A stretch of 64,000 nt of DNA from Theileria orientalis strain Shintoku (GCF_000740895.1 NC_025263.1:1612001-1676000), one strand, 5' to 3'; positions 38,402 through 48,964 are shown, counted from the first letter of the stretch. Notes: a model not told the origin generated them from the letters alone. Made by a program: numbers and translations.

Positions 38402-41400
38402 TCATAGCGCCACCGTCATCCCCGTCACCATCGTCACCAACTTCCAGCCGCTGCCGCCGGCCGCGCCGAACACGCCCCCGCCCACCAAGTACGCCATTAT
38501 CGACTCCTCCTGGCAGTTACTATCCGTTTCCATTATCAACCTGCCCTTATCCTTGGAACCGTACTCGATGCCCAACGACTTGCGTATCTCGTAGGCGCGC
38601 CGTTCTATGAGTTCCCGCAGATCAATCTCGAGCCCGGGGTAGTTGCGGGGGTAGGCAGGTATGCCGAGCACCGTTTTTCCCAGTTTGTTTTCTATTTCCC
38701 GGGCGTCTCGGGCAAACGCGGCGTCGCGCGCGCACGTTTGTTCGCGCTTTTCGCGCTGTTCCTGGGAGGTTTGGTCCGTGGTGTGGGCGGTGCCGTTGTT
38801 GCCGTTGCCGTTCTGGGCGTGGTTGCCGTTGTTGTTCTGGGTAGTGGTATGGCCGTTGCCGTTATGGCCGGGTTGGGCGCCACCCGTACCCGTAGCAGCA
38901 GCTCCAGGGGGCGGGCACTCGGGGCAGTCACCGTTAGCCCCGGGTTGGGTAGCGGCGGGCTTGGCGGCCCCGTTTTGGGGGGACTGGGCGTCGGAACAGC
39001 TGTCCCCCGTCCCTGTGCCCGTCCCTGTATTCGTGTGGCCCGCGCCCGTGCCCGTTTGACCCGCACCCGTACCAGTCTGACCGGGGCGGGCGGTCATCGG
39101 GACCCACTTCAGCCCGGTGGTAGGCGGCTTCGAGGGCGCCGGGCCAGACGAGTCAGAGGAGGTAGTGGGTGACCCGTTGCCGGTGGAGGCGGCGGTGGAG
39201 CCACCCCCTCCGTTACCGCTACCACCCGTATTAGCTACGTTACCACCCCCTTCCTGTGGCCCGGAGCACAACCGCCACCACTCGCTCGGCCGGCCCTTGA
39301 AGCCGAGCTCGACCACCAGTGGCCAATAGTGGGCGCAGTCGTACATGTAGTAGTACGTACACACGGTTTGCAGTTGTTTTTCGGGTGCGTACTTGAAGCA
39401 GAACGCCTGGGTAGTGGTGGTGGTAGTAGTAGGGGCGGTGGTGGCGGCGGGCGAGGATGGGCAAGAGGGCCCGTTCACCGCGCCCGTCCCCTGACCCGCA
39501 CCCGCACCCTCGGGACAGGGCGGCTGGGCGTACGTCACCCGGCCCAGCCTGAACCCCTCGTGCTCCGGCTTGTGCGTGTAGCGCCGGTAGCACTGCAGGT
39601 CCTGGGTGGTGACGCGCACCCGAACCGGGTCGGGCGGGTAGTTGTGGGTTAGGTAGGTGTAGTCGTCGGCGGCGGCTTGGGGGCCTGACGCGCTTGAAGA
39701 CCCGTCCGCCGATCCCGGCTGCTGATCGGGCCGCTTCGGCTTCAGCGTACTGATGGCACGCTGGGTTAGGCACAGATAAACGGGGTTCAGGAGCACGGAC
39801 ACCCTGTAGAGCTCGGGGAGCAGCGCCGGCGTGTTGAACTTGGGCTCACCCTTCCTGCCCGTTTGTTGGCCCTGGTCACTGCAAAAGCAACTGACCGCTT
39901 TTTGGGCGCCGTTGCCCACCCTAACCCACTGCTTGCAATACTCGTCCATGCACACGGGCCGGTACGCGTGGTCATTGTAGCACAGCATCAGCGGCCTGGG
40001 GTCCTCGCCGTAGAAGAACACGTACAAATTGCCCTTACAGGTGGTGTACGACAGCTGTACTGACTGGCCGTTTTTGCCGTTTTTGCACCCGTTTTTGCCG
40101 TTTTTGCACCCGGTTTCGCCGTCACTCGTGGTCTGGCCGGTGCACAACTCTAGGCCCTCGTTACCCTGGCCTTCTCCCTGCTTGGGGCAGGGCTGGCACT
40201 TGCCATTTGCGCTTTGGGTACCCGGTCCACCACCCGTATGTTTGGCGAACACGCGCAGGACCAGCCCGCCCACCGACTCGATATGGTTGGCGCTGACGAG
40301 GTCATGTTTGAAACAGCGGTACCCCCCTGGTTTCAGGCCGGGACAGTTCACTTCCTCCACTGGGATTTCGGTAGCATTGGGTTCGGGCGGGGCTGAGGGT
40401 TGCCCTTTGTTGTCGCACAGCTTGGCCTGATAACTGGCCTTAAGGGTCACATGGTGCAGCAGCGCGTCCCTAGTGGCGAGGGGCTTGCCGGTTGTAAGGG
40501 CGTTGGTGGCTGTTGTCTTAGAGGTTTTTTCGAGTTCATCGGCCACCTCTTTGAGTATCCTGGTTTTTACGTCGAATAACTGTTTCGCCGCCTTTTGGTT
40601 TGAACTCTTGTCGCCCGTGCCGGTATCAAAAACGTCAGTGATTAACCCGTTCTGGCCGGGCTTGTACTCGGTCGGCACGGGGCGCGTGCTCAGCACGATT
40701 TGCAGTTTCTTGCTAATCTTGAACAGTATAGAGTCGAGCTTTTTGGCCAGCTCGCCGTCGGGGCTGGTGTTACCGAGGTCTATTCCGTTGCCGTTCTTGT
40801 TTTTTGTGTACTTTTTCTGCTGGCCCGGGTCAAACTTCTTCGTGAGCTCAAAGTATGTATTATAGTAAAAGCACCAGGCAGGGTTCCTAAGCGCGACGAG
40901 CAGGGGGTGCTCGTGGTTTTTGTCGCCTTTGTAGTAAAAAACGACGACCTCGGGGGAAGCTTTGTGGTTTTTGGAGTCGTTGACATCGGAGGCTGAAATG
41001 CACGTGCCGTTTCCATTGGAACTTTTTGTAGTGGATCCGTTTTCCTTGATGCATTTTTTGCCGTGCCAAATATCGCCCAGGCGGAACCCCTGTCCGCCGC
41101 ATCCAACGCCAGAATGCGTGTGTGTATACCCGTTGTAACAAAACGATTCATCGGCCTTTTGAGCTTCTATCCCGATCCTTATGCCCTGGCCGTCAAACGA
41201 GTGCACGTAGTAGTACCTGGATTTACCGGTACTGAGCCTTCGTACCTCGCCGGATTGTGGAGTGATTTGAAGTCGCACCGGGTTGAGGAAATCGGCGACC
41301 TTGACCAGCGCCACCAGGATCTTGCAATTATCAGACGGTGAGTCTGTACATTTGCACTCCGTTACCTCTTTTGCCTTGACCCACTCGTCGAAGTAGCATT

Positions 41401-44400
41401 TCTTGTCTTTGGGCGCGTACGCCCACCCGTTGTAACACACCAGGAGCGGTCGCGGGTCGCAGCTGTAAAAAAACACACACACCTTATCCTGGCCTTTCTG
41501 ATGGTACTTGATGCTGGCGTCGGTATACCCGTTACTGAGAACGACACCGCCCGTGTTATTGTCCTTGAGCGTCACCCGTTTGTACTCGCCGCATCCAAGG
41601 GCTGTGGGTATCAGCAACTTGATGCCCGTTATGAGCGTCACGTTAGACAGGTTGTCCTTGAGATTTCCGTCCAGTTCTATCAGCTTAGTGATATCGTGGC
41701 TCATCGCCTTGAAACCGGTGTCCTTGAGGCACTGGTGGGTACCCGTTTTTGTCTCGTCTTCGACAGTAATATCCCTACCATTTAGCCTATTTATCTGGCC
41801 CTTCTTATTCCCTGGAGATGTCAAACCCGCCTTAGTTACGGCCTGGTTGATCTGTTCATCGTTGTACTTCCCGCCGCTCTTGCCGACCGTCCGTTCCAGC
41901 AATATCACTGCTGAGTTTAGTAATGAGAAATCAGTTTTGTCGTCCAGCTTGACACCCGATTGGGTCAATTCGCCGTTTTCCACCAGGCGCCACTTATACT
42001 CGTACTCTGTTCCGGCGGTACCCGCGCTCGAGATCACGTAGTAGCCGTACTTGCCGGATCCCGTCACTGTGTCGTCGCCGTTCTGAACCTTTTTGTCTGT
42101 CTTCAAGATGACAATCAGCTGCGGGAGCTTGAGATCGTTATCGGTGCAAGAGTAGTACGCTACCACCGTGTTCCACTTGTTTGCGCTAACGAGTTTGGTG
42201 TGGTTCCCGTTGTCTTTGGTGGTGCCGCTCGAGACAGGGATCTTGGTCTCCGAACCGTTCTGTGCACCTGCAGTACCGTTCGGGGTTATGCCCTGTGTCA
42301 CTATCTCCTTCTGGTTGTACATCAGCTGGCCGATCCAAAACCCGTTCTTCGTACGGTGTATAATGCGCTTGTAGGCGGGGTCGGCTGAGGGACCCTTTTG
42401 CTCCTTCAGGGTGACGCGCTCGTTGCCCACAGATTCGGACAGTTTATAACCTTTTATACTGCCACCCCCGTTATTATCGGGGAGCCCGTATCCAGTACCT
42501 GAGCTTGCCTTCTTGGCCTTCTCGGGGTCGAGGTCGATCCGGTTCAGCGCCTCGTTCACGGAGTCGAGTTCATCGGCGAGTTTTTGGCAATCGGCGCCGT
42601 GGACAGCGTCCTGTCCGGGGCAGCAGCACCAGCCCTTAGTGGCGGCCAGTGCGTCGACGCAGACCCACCGGTCGAAATAACAATCGCGGGTTTCTGGTTT
42701 GTAAAATTGCCCATTAAAGTGCAGCATCAGCGGCACTGTGTCCGTCTCCGACCCGCTTGTACCGCCCCCGCTCGCGTAGAAGTAAACGCATATGTCGCCC
42801 ATGCATTTGTTGTACAGCAACGTAGTGGATTTTTCTGGTTCTGGTTTGGCGCCGGGTGAACATGTCGTACCACCTGGCGGACCAGCCGCGGGCGGACTAG
42901 CCGAACAGCTCGTTTGGGCGTTTTTTTGGCCTTTAGCTCCAATAAGCGGGATAACAATCGGCTTGTCTCCAGCGCCTCCAACCCCGTTTGTACCGGGGAG
43001 AGTAAAAACCAGTCCTGCTACTTGGTGTTGTTTGTTATCCAGCGCGTCCACCAGTTTGTGTTTCAGGCACTTGTAGTTGCGGCCAGACAGGGGTTGGCAT
43101 CCTGGGCACTCGCAGACATCGACTTTAACCTCGCTACCAGGAGCGGTGCCGTTAATAGGAGTGTTAAAACCGTTTTTGGTGCTGTCTTTACCGGACCTGC
43201 CCATAAGCGCGTACTTATTATTGCTGTTTGTCCCGTTGTACTCGAGGCGTATCCGGACAACCTGTTTAAGACACAGCCTGATGGAGTCGAGGTGTTTGAC
43301 CAGCTCTTCCGAGTTATCTACGACGCATTTGGCCTCCTGGTCTTTTTCCCACTCCATACTGTCTGTATTGCGGGTCTTTAGCTTGTAATATTCCTTGGCG
43401 TTTGTGCTGTCAGCCCCGTTAGGCTTGAACTCCAAAACCACCAGTAGTGGATCGCAGTAAGTTGTGTCCTCGTTGTAGTAGTACACAATAACCTCCACGA
43501 GGGGCTTCCACTTGTTCTCGTCGCTGACATTGTTCCCAGTATTGTAATAGTCCAGCTTGCATTTGTCGGCGGTGTGTACTATATTTCCTAGCCTGAATCC
43601 GTTGCCGTTTCCTGCGCCGTTTTCCGTCCCTAGCGGTACGTGGGTGAGCCTGCTGTAACAGCTGGAACCGGTTGAAGACACGGGCTCGCATGTCATATGG
43701 ACCAATATCTTTTTGCCATCAAACTTGTGGACCGCGTACTTGCACGTGTTGTTGGCGCCGTTTTTGCACTCGGTAGCGGTACCGGGGCTTTGTTGACCGT
43801 TCTCGCACGTGCTTTTGGCTCCGTTACTCATACCCGGGTACAGCTGCAACTCGACGGTGTTCAAAAAGCCCACGGTGGTTACAAGCGCCTTTAGGAGCTT
43901 CTCGTTTGAATCGCCGCTAGTTACCTGGCCATTGCAAACACACTTTGTTACCTCCTGTAGCCTTTGCCACTGTTGTAGGTTGTACCCGTTCTTGTCCTTG
44001 GGGGTGTAAACGTTACTGCCGTAGCACAGTATCAATGGTCGCGGATCTGAACCGTAAAAAAACACGCGGATTTTGTTATTGCCGTTTATGTAGTAGTGGC
44101 GCTCCTCGTTCGAGCAGCTGGTATCGTCACCGTTGGGGCACAGCTTGACTGACTTGTAGGAGCCAGTTTCGCCGGAATCGGGTATCACGAACTTTAGTCC
44201 CGTGATGAGCGTCACCCCGTTAAGCTTGTCCTTAAAAGGCCCATTAAGCTTGACAAACGGGGTCAGATCGTGGGTCATAACCTTGAACCCCGTACCCTCA
44301 AGACACTTGTGGGTCGCTCCACCCGTTTCTGTCTCGTCCTTAACCGTAATGTCTTTGCCGGTGAGGCGGTTAACCTGCCCAGTGTAGCCGGGTGACTCCT

Positions 44401-47400
44401 TTAAAGATTTGTTTTGAATGGCGCTCTCTACGGCCTGGTTGATCTGTTCATCGTTGTACTTCCCGCCGCTCTTGCCGACCGTCCGTTCCAGCAATATCAC
44501 TGCTGAGTTTAGTAATGAGAAATCAGTCGCATCGTCGAGTGTGACACCCGATTTGTCGTCACCGCCAACCTCGACCCACTTGTACTCCAACCGGTGCCCG
44601 GGGCCACGACCCCCGTTATAGAGCAAGTAGTAGCCGTACTTGCCGGTTTTAGTGGTCACCGTCTGTTGACCCTCCACCTTGCTATCCGTCCTGAGCAGCA
44701 CGATCAGCTGCGGCAACGAGTAACATTTGTCGCTCGTGGAGTAGTAAACGACCACCGTGTTCCACCCACACGTGGTGACCAGGTTTTTGTGGTTCCCGTT
44801 GCCGTTGGGTCCACCGGTGCCTTTAGCGACCCTGATCGCGCCATTACCCGTTGCCCCCGCATCGGCCGCACTCCCACCGTTACAGGTGGCTCCCACGCCC
44901 GGGCTACCCGGCCCGTTACACTGGCCGTTGCTCAGGGCGGTCGGGGTCACCCCGTCCTGCGTGATCTCCTTCCCGCAATAGGTCAGGCAGCCTATTCGAA
45001 ACCCGTTCTTCGTGCGGTGGACGACCTTCACGTAGGCTTTCTTGGCGTCGGTACCCGCGGGTGTCTGCTTGGTCAGGCACACCCGGACGTTGCCCACCGA
45101 GTCGGCCAGTTTATGGCCCCCGTTGCCCCCGTTGCTCTCGGGGAGGCCGTACCCCTGTCCCGCGACCGAACCGTTGGTCTTACTGGACTTGTCTAGGTCT
45201 ACGCGGTTCAGGCACTCGTTCACGGAGTCTAGTTGGTCGGCCAGTGTTTGGCAATCGCCTGTGCAATCGGTTTCCTGAGCAGTGTCCTGGCCGGGGCAGC
45301 AGCACCAGCCCTTAGTGGCGGCCAGTGCGTCGACGCAGACCCACCGGTCGAAATAACAATCGCGGCTCTCCGGCTTGTAAAAAAACCCGTTGTACCGGAG
45401 CATCAGCGGGACGGTATCAGTGTCCGACCCGCTCGTACCGCCCCCGCTCGCGTAAAAATACACGTACACGTCGCCCATGCAGCTGTTGTACAGGGTGGTG
45501 ATGGGTTGGCCGGGTTTAACGAGTTTCGAGGCGGGCGGGCAGGTCTCCGGGGCGGCAGGCACGCTGGGCTGACCTGGAACGGTGGAACAACTCGACCCTA
45601 AACCCTGCTCTTCAGAGCCCGCCGCCGAATACAGCGGGATCTCCACCGCCTTGCCTCCTGCGGACGTATCGCCGTTTCTCCCGGGCAATGTAAAAACCAG
45701 CCCGGCCACCTGGTAGTGGACGGATTTTAGCGCCTCTGTAAGCCCGTGTTTCAGGCACTTGTACTTTCGAGCGGTTAGGGCGGGGCACTGGCACTCGCAT
45801 ACTTTAACGTCGATTTTCCCGTTGGTAGGGGGAACGCCGTTTTTAATAGGCGAGAACTGGCCCTGTCCGTTTTTGGCGTTACGGCCCTCCAGCGCGTACC
45901 CCTGGCCCCCGTTCGTGCCCTTGCACTCCAGGCGTATCCGCACCACCTTTTTGAGGCAGTAGCGTATACCGTCCAAGTAACGGGTCAGGCACCCCGGCTT
46001 GACCTTTTCGGAGGCGCCCGAGTCCTTTTCCCACACCAACTTTCCGCCAGACCCGTTGCGTTCCTTGAGATAATAGTACTCCTTGTTATCGTTGGCGCCG
46101 TTCTGTAGCCCGTTAGCCGCCACCTTGGCAAACTCCAGTTCGACGAGCAGGGGATCGCAGTGCCCCGTGTCGTGTTTGTAGTAGTACACGGTTACCTGCA
46201 GTAGGGGTGACCATTTGTTGTTCTGGGCGGCGAGGGCGTTCGGGTCGCCGTTCCCGTAGTACTTGATGGTGCCTTGAGGTTTGCCGCCGGTGCACCCGTT
46301 CCCGCGGTAGACGACGTCGCCCAGTCTAAACCCCGTGGCGCCGTTAGAGGCACTGGACGCGTCGCCGGACCCGTTTCCCAACCCGGCCGGCTTGTGGGTG
46401 AGCTTCTTGTAGCACCCCGAACTGGCGGTGGGCGGCTGTGTGGTCGGTACGTCCTGGCAGGTGACCTGAACTCTGATGGGCTTGCCATCGAACTTGTGCA
46501 CCTCGTACGTGCACGTCTTAGCGGTGCCACTGGTCTCGCTTTGGCAGGTGGTTTGGCCACTGGTAGGGGCGGCCTGGCACTGGGTAGGGGTACCGGCGCC
46601 CTGTTGACCGGGCTGGCACTGGGTCTGACCGGCCTCCCCTCCTGAGTTCGGGTGCTGGAACAGGTCGACGGTGTTCAAGAAACCGACCACTTTTGTTAGC
46701 TCGCAGAGTAGTTTCTCGTGTTTTTGGCAGTTCGCACCTGCGCCCCCGTCCGAGCACTCGCACGCGCCCGTCTTCTCCACGCCCTGTATTTGGACCCACG
46801 TGTCGAAATACCCGTTCTTGTCCTTGGGGCGGTACCAGCAGCCTCCGTAGCCCAGTAGTAGTGGTCTAGGGTCGCCCGTGTTACCGCCCGTACTCGTGCC
46901 ACCCACGCTTTTGTAAAACACCACGTACAGCCTGGAGCATATCTGGGCGTTTTGGGTCTTGGAGCAGGTGTGGCCGGTCGTAGAGGTAGTGCAGGCGGTC
47001 GTGCAGGCGGCCGACCCTTCCGAACCCGCGCCCTTGGTGTAGTACAGGTACTGCAGGTGCGCAGGGTCCGTCTGTTTATCGCTCGGGTAAAGTTTGAGCT
47101 CCCGGTACTTGGTGTTGTTCTGGCCGTTGGTTCCCACGCCACCGTTACCACGCCCGTTATCCCTGGCCGGTATCAGCAAACGCAGGCCCGCCGAGCACCC
47201 CTGGCCCAGTTTGGTATTGACGGCCTGGGAAAAATCGTGCTGTATTACGCAGTACCCGTATTTCTTGAGGCACTTGGCGAGGCACTGGCACACCGGGTTT
47301 GGGTCGCCGTTACTGGTAGTAACGTCGGTCACCGTTATCTTGGTGCCGCCGCCCGCACCGTTCAGTTTCAGGCGGTTGACTCGTGTTCCGCGTCCGTTGG

Positions 47401-48964
47401 GTTCCAGGTTGGAGACGGCGGTGGAGATTTCGGGGTCGCCGTAACTGCCGTCCTGGCCCCCGTTATGGCCCCCGTTCTTGCACTTTTTGTCCAGCAGAAC
47501 CACTACGGAGTCCGTAACGTTGAACTCGATTCGTTTGAGCAGTAGTGTTATTAGGGTGTTCTGGCCGTTCTGCCGGCCGTTCTCCCCTGGGGACCCGTTC
47601 ACAGGCTGGCCGAGCAGTTTGGTTAGGTTCTGGCCTGTCATTTTTTGTAGCTCTGTGGACAAGTCGGCGTTATGGGCTTCCGTTACGCCGTTCTTCAACG
47701 CCTGTTTTAGCAGTTGTTTTAGCGTTTCGTGCCCGTTATGGCTCGCCCCGTTCTGTTTCTTGGTGTGCAAACCAATATCCTCCAGCAGGTTCTTCAGCAC
47801 ACAGTCACCGTTCGTGCGTCCATCAGCGCCATTCCCACAGGGGAGCTGTACCCAGTAGTACTTATCGGGGCCGTTACCGTTTTTCTGGGCGCCGTTGGTA
47901 CTACGGAAATGCGCGTAGTACTGGGGGTTGTTGTCGCCACTAGCACCGTTCGTGCCGTTCCTGTGCAGTTCCAGGAGCAGCGGGACGTCCTGGTTGCACG
48001 GGGAGGTGGGTTCGGTGGGTGCGGGCGGGCACGTACCCTCGCCGGTAGCTGGGGAGCAGGTACTGGAACCCGGTTTACACGCGGCACCCTCGCTCCCACT
48101 AGTAGTGGGTGCCGGGCACGCACCGGCGCTCTTACCGGCCGTGCTGGCACCCGCTCCGTTACGCTTAGCTTTGCACCCGAAGTATACGCTTACGCACGTG
48201 TATTTTTGGCCCTGTATTTCGGGGAGCTCCTGGGTCTGGGCCTGGGTGCCGTTACCGCCCATGAGCGTCTGGCACCGGTATATCATGCAAGCGGGTTTGT
48301 CCCCGTTGTTGTTGTTCCCGTTGTTCAGGGTAGTCGGGGTGTGTTTATATCGCGTGAACCCGGCGCCCACTTTCGGTTCCCCGTTCCCGTTCGCGTTGGT
48401 GCTTGTGTCGTTCGTAACGCTGATCTTGTTGCAGTTGTACTTGCAGTTGGTGCCGCCGTTGCCATTGTTAGGGGCGGGCCTTTTCATGATATCGTACGTC
48501 AATAACCCGGGTAGAGAATCGTTTTCCTGTAGCAGCGCGCACAGTATGTCCGATTCTTCTTTGAACGTATTTAATCCGGTTATGTTCATAGTTGTTGATC
48601 GTGCGGGATTAAGGTCAGAGTATGGATAGTACCTATTCTGAACTGGTGGACTGCCATTTTTAAAATAAAATGCCCATAGAAGAAAACTCTTATTCGAATC
48701 AAACCGATTGACATATATATACACCTTCTCAAGCTCAGACGATTTATACCCGTTCTCAGGTTGTAAAGTAGCATAGCTATACAAATAAGATGTAAAATAA
48801 GAGCTTCCATTGTATAAGTAAATTTTGCCTCCAGTGGGCTTTTTTAGTTTATGTTCGTATCTTTGAAACAGATTTGAACATTTGTACCCCTCGCACTTAA
48901 CGGTGATCGTAACATTTCCTGCAAAGTACGAAGATGAATAATTGGTCAAACAAATGGTCGTCAT
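38402..48964 (-). CDS. Giant modular piroplasm surface-type protein, Asn-Gly-rich
   Basis: A single exon of 3,520 residues. The first ~170 residues are unique and of normal composition (from MTTICLTNYSSSYFAG). After this comes an array of repeated modules, each present about two to six times. One has DPRPLLLxYxxxxYxPKDKxxYxxxW and LxxVxFLNxVxL; one has VHKFDGKxIRVxVTC, THxPxG and GFRLGDV; one has VxVYYYxxDxxxCDPLLVxLEF; one has KCLKHxLxxAL and AGLVFTLPG; one has MGDxxVYFYASGGGTSGS and RDCYFDRWVCVDALAATKG. The W/Y-centred strands recall FAINT-like domains. Asn-Gly dipeptides are scattered through linkers. Base composition is strikingly GC-rich. The end has a weakly hydrophobic segment (GGGVFGAAGG, VTMVTGMTVAL) like the anchor of T. 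equi-type families. No N-terminal signal peptide is obvious. A surface or exported role is inference. Confidence 0.75.
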   Translation of the reverse strand: MTTICLTNYSSSYFAGNVTITVKCEGYKCSNLFQRYEHKLKKPTGGKIYLYNGSSYFTSYLYSYATLQPENGYKSSELEKVYIYVNRFDSNKSFLLWAFYFKNGSPPVQNRYYPYSDLNPARSTTMNITGLNTFKEESDILCALLQENDSLPGLLTYDIMKRPAPNNGNGGTNCKYNCNKISVTNDTSTNANGNGEPKVGAGFTRYKHTPTTLNNGNNNNGDKPACMIYRCQTLMGGNGTQAQTQELPEIQGQKYTCVSVYFGCKAKRNGAGASTAGKSAGACPAPTTSGSEGAACKPGSSTCSPATGEGTCPPAPTEPTSPCNQDVPLLLELHRNGTNGASGDNNPQYYAHFRSTNGAQKNGNGPDKYYWVQLPCGNGADGRTNGDCVLKNLLEDIGLHTKKQNGASHNGHETLKQLLKQALKNGVTEAHNADLSTELQKMTGQNLTKLLGQPVNGSPGENGRQNGQNTLITLLLKRIEFNVTDSVVVLLDKKCKNGGHNGGQDGSYGDPEISTAVSNLEPNGRGTRVNRLKLNGAGGGTKITVTDVTTSNGDPNPVCQCLAKCLKKYGYCVIQHDFSQAVNTKLGQGCSAGLRLLIPARDNGRGNGGVGTNGQNNTKYRELKLYPSDKQTDPAHLQYLYYTKGAGSEGSAACTTACTTSTTGHTCSKTQNAQICSRLYVVFYKSVGGTSTGGNTGDPRPLLLGYGGCWYRPKDKNGYFDTWVQIQGVEKTGACECSDGGAGANCQKHEKLLCELTKVVGFLNTVDLFQHPNSGGEAGQTQCQPGQQGAGTPTQCQAAPTSGQTTCQSETSGTAKTCTYEVHKFDGKPIRVQVTCQDVPTTQPPTASSGCYKKLTHKPAGLGNGSGDASSASNGATGFRLGDVVYRGNGCTGGKPQGTIKYYGNGDPNALAAQNNKWSPLLQVTVYYYKHDTGHCDPLLVELEFAKVAANGLQNGANDNKEYYYLKERNGSGGKLVWEKDSGASEKVKPGCLTRYLDGIRYCLKKVVRIRLECKGTNGGQGYALEGRNAKNGQGQFSPIKNGVPPTNGKIDVKVCECQCPALTARKYKCLKHGLTEALKSVHYQVAGLVFTLPGRNGDTSAGGKAVEIPLYSAAGSEEQGLGSSCSTVPGQPSVPAAPETCPPASKLVKPGQPITTLYNSCMGDVYVYFYASGGGTSGSDTDTVPLMLRYNGFFYKPESRDCYFDRWVCVDALAATKGWCCCPGQDTAQETDCTGDCQTLADQLDSVNECLNRVDLDKSSKTNGSVAGQGYGLPESNGGNGGHKLADSVGNVRVCLTKQTPAGTDAKKAYVKVVHRTKNGFRIGCLTYCGKEITQDGVTPTALSNGQCNGPGSPGVGATCNGGSAADAGATGNGAIRVAKGTGGPNGNGNHKNLVTTCGWNTVVVYYSTSDKCYSLPQLIVLLRTDSKVEGQQTVTTKTGKYGYYLLYNGGRGPGHRLEYKWVEVGGDDKSGVTLDDATDFSLLNSAVILLERTVGKSGGKYNDEQINQAVESAIQNKSLKESPGYTGQVNRLTGKDITVKDETETGGATHKCLEGTGFKVMTHDLTPFVKLNGPFKDKLNGVTLITGLKFVIPDSGETGSYKSVKLCPNGDDTSCSNEERHYYINGNNKIRVFFYGSDPRPLILCYGSNVYTPKDKNGYNLQQWQRLQEVTKCVCNGQVTSGDSNEKLLKALVTTVGFLNTVELQLYPGMSNGAKSTCENGQQSPGTATECKNGANNTCKYAVHKFDGKKILVHMTCEPVSSTGSSCYSRLTHVPLGTENGAGNGNGFRLGNIVHTADKCKLDYYNTGNNVSDENKWKPLVEVIVYYYNEDTTYCDPLLVVLEFKPNGADSTNAKEYYKLKTRNTDSMEWEKDQEAKCVVDNSEELVKHLDSIRLCLKQVVRIRLEYNGTNSNNKYALMGRSGKDSTKNGFNTPINGTAPGSEVKVDVCECPGCQPLSGRNYKCLKHKLVDALDNKQHQVAGLVFTLPGTNGVGGAGDKPIVIPLIGAKGQKNAQTSCSASPPAAGPPGGTTCSPGAKPEPEKSTTLLYNKCMGDICVYFYASGGGTSGSETDTVPLMLHFNGQFYKPETRDCYFDRWVCVDALAATKGWCCCPGQDAVHGADCQKLADELDSVNEALNRIDLDPEKAKKASSGTGYGLPDNNGGGSIKGYKLSESVGNERVTLKEQKGPSADPAYKRIIHRTKNGFWIGQLMYNQKEIVTQGITPNGTAGAQNGSETKIPVSSGTTKDNGNHTKLVSANKWNTVVAYYSCTDNDLKLPQLIVILKTDKKVQNGDDTVTGSGKYGYYVISSAGTAGTEYEYKWRLVENGELTQSGVKLDDKTDFSLLNSAVILLERTVGKSGGKYNDEQINQAVTKAGLTSPGNKKGQINRLNGRDITVEDETKTGTHQCLKDTGFKAMSHDITKLIELDGNLKDNLSNVTLITGIKLLIPTALGCGEYKRVTLKDNNTGGVVLSNGYTDASIKYHQKGQDKVCVFFYSCDPRPLLVCYNGWAYAPKDKKCYFDEWVKAKEVTECKCTDSPSDNCKILVALVKVADFLNPVRLQITPQSGEVRRLSTGKSRYYYVHSFDGQGIRIGIEAQKADESFCYNGYTHTHSGVGCGGQGFRLGDIWHGKKCIKENGSTTKSSNGNGTCISASDVNDSKNHKASPEVVVFYYKGDKNHEHPLLVALRNPAWCFYYNTYFELTKKFDPGQQKKYTKNKNGNGIDLGNTSPDGELAKKLDSILFKISKKLQIVLSTRPVPTEYKPGQNGLITDVFDTGTGDKSSNQKAAKQLFDVKTRILKEVADELEKTSKTTATNALTTGKPLATRDALLHHVTLKASYQAKLCDNKGQPSAPPEPNATEIPVEEVNCPGLKPGGYRCFKHDLVSANHIESVGGLVLRVFAKHTGGGPGTQSANGKCQPCPKQGEGQGNEGLELCTGQTTSDGETGCKNGKNGCKNGKNGQSVQLSYTTCKGNLYVFFYGEDPRPLMLCYNDHAYRPVCMDEYCKQWVRVGNGAQKAVSCFCSDQGQQTGRKGEPKFNTPALLPELYRVSVLLNPVYLCLTQRAISTLKPKRPDQQPGSADGSSSASGPQAAADDYTYLTHNYPPDPVRVRVTTQDLQCYRRYTHKPEHEGFRLGRVTYAQPPCPEGAGAGQGTGAVNGPSCPSSPAATTAPTTTTTTTQAFCFKYAPEKQLQTVCTYYYMYDCAHYWPLVVELGFKGRPSEWWRLCSGPQEGGGNVANTGGSGNGGGGSTAASTGNGSPTTSSDSSGPAPSKPPTTGLKWVPMTARPGQTGTGAGQTGTGAGHTNTGTGTGTGDSCSDAQSPQNGAAKPAATQPGANGDCPECPPPGAAATGTGGAQPGHNGNGHTTTQNNNGNHAQNGNGNNGTAHTTDQTSQEQREKREQTCARDAAFARDAREIENKLGKTVLGIPAYPRNYPGLEIDLRELIERRAYEIRKSLGIEYGSKDKGRLIMETDSNCQEESIMAYLVGGGVFGAAGGSGWKLVTMVTGMTVAL
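41837..41935. repeat. 99-base perfect repeat, copy 1, inside the giant gene
   Basis: Identical base for base to 44429-44527 (offset 2,592). It encodes part of a module around DFSLLNSAVILLERTVGKSG. Identity also covers synonymous positions. Confidence 0.95.
42615..42689. repeat. 75-base perfect repeat, copy 1, inside the giant gene
   Basis: Identical to 45291-45365 (offset 2,676). It encodes RDCYFDRWVCVDALAATKG and the following WCCCPG. The offset differs by 84 bases from that of the 99-base repeat, so spacer lengths between modules have changed since duplication. Confidence 0.95.
44429..44527. repeat. 99-base perfect repeat, copy 2, inside the giant gene
   Basis: Second copy of 41837-41935. 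Flanking sequence diverges at once on both sides. Confidence 0.95.
45291..45365. repeat. 75-base perfect repeat, copy 2, inside the giant gene
   Basis: Second copy of 42615-42689. Confidence 0.95.

Noticed and set aside
38661..48629. Many long open frames antisense or out of frame within the giant gene
   Set aside because: They follow from GC-rich, repeat-rich codon use of the real minus-strand frame and are Pro/Arg/Ala-rich translations of the same repeats.
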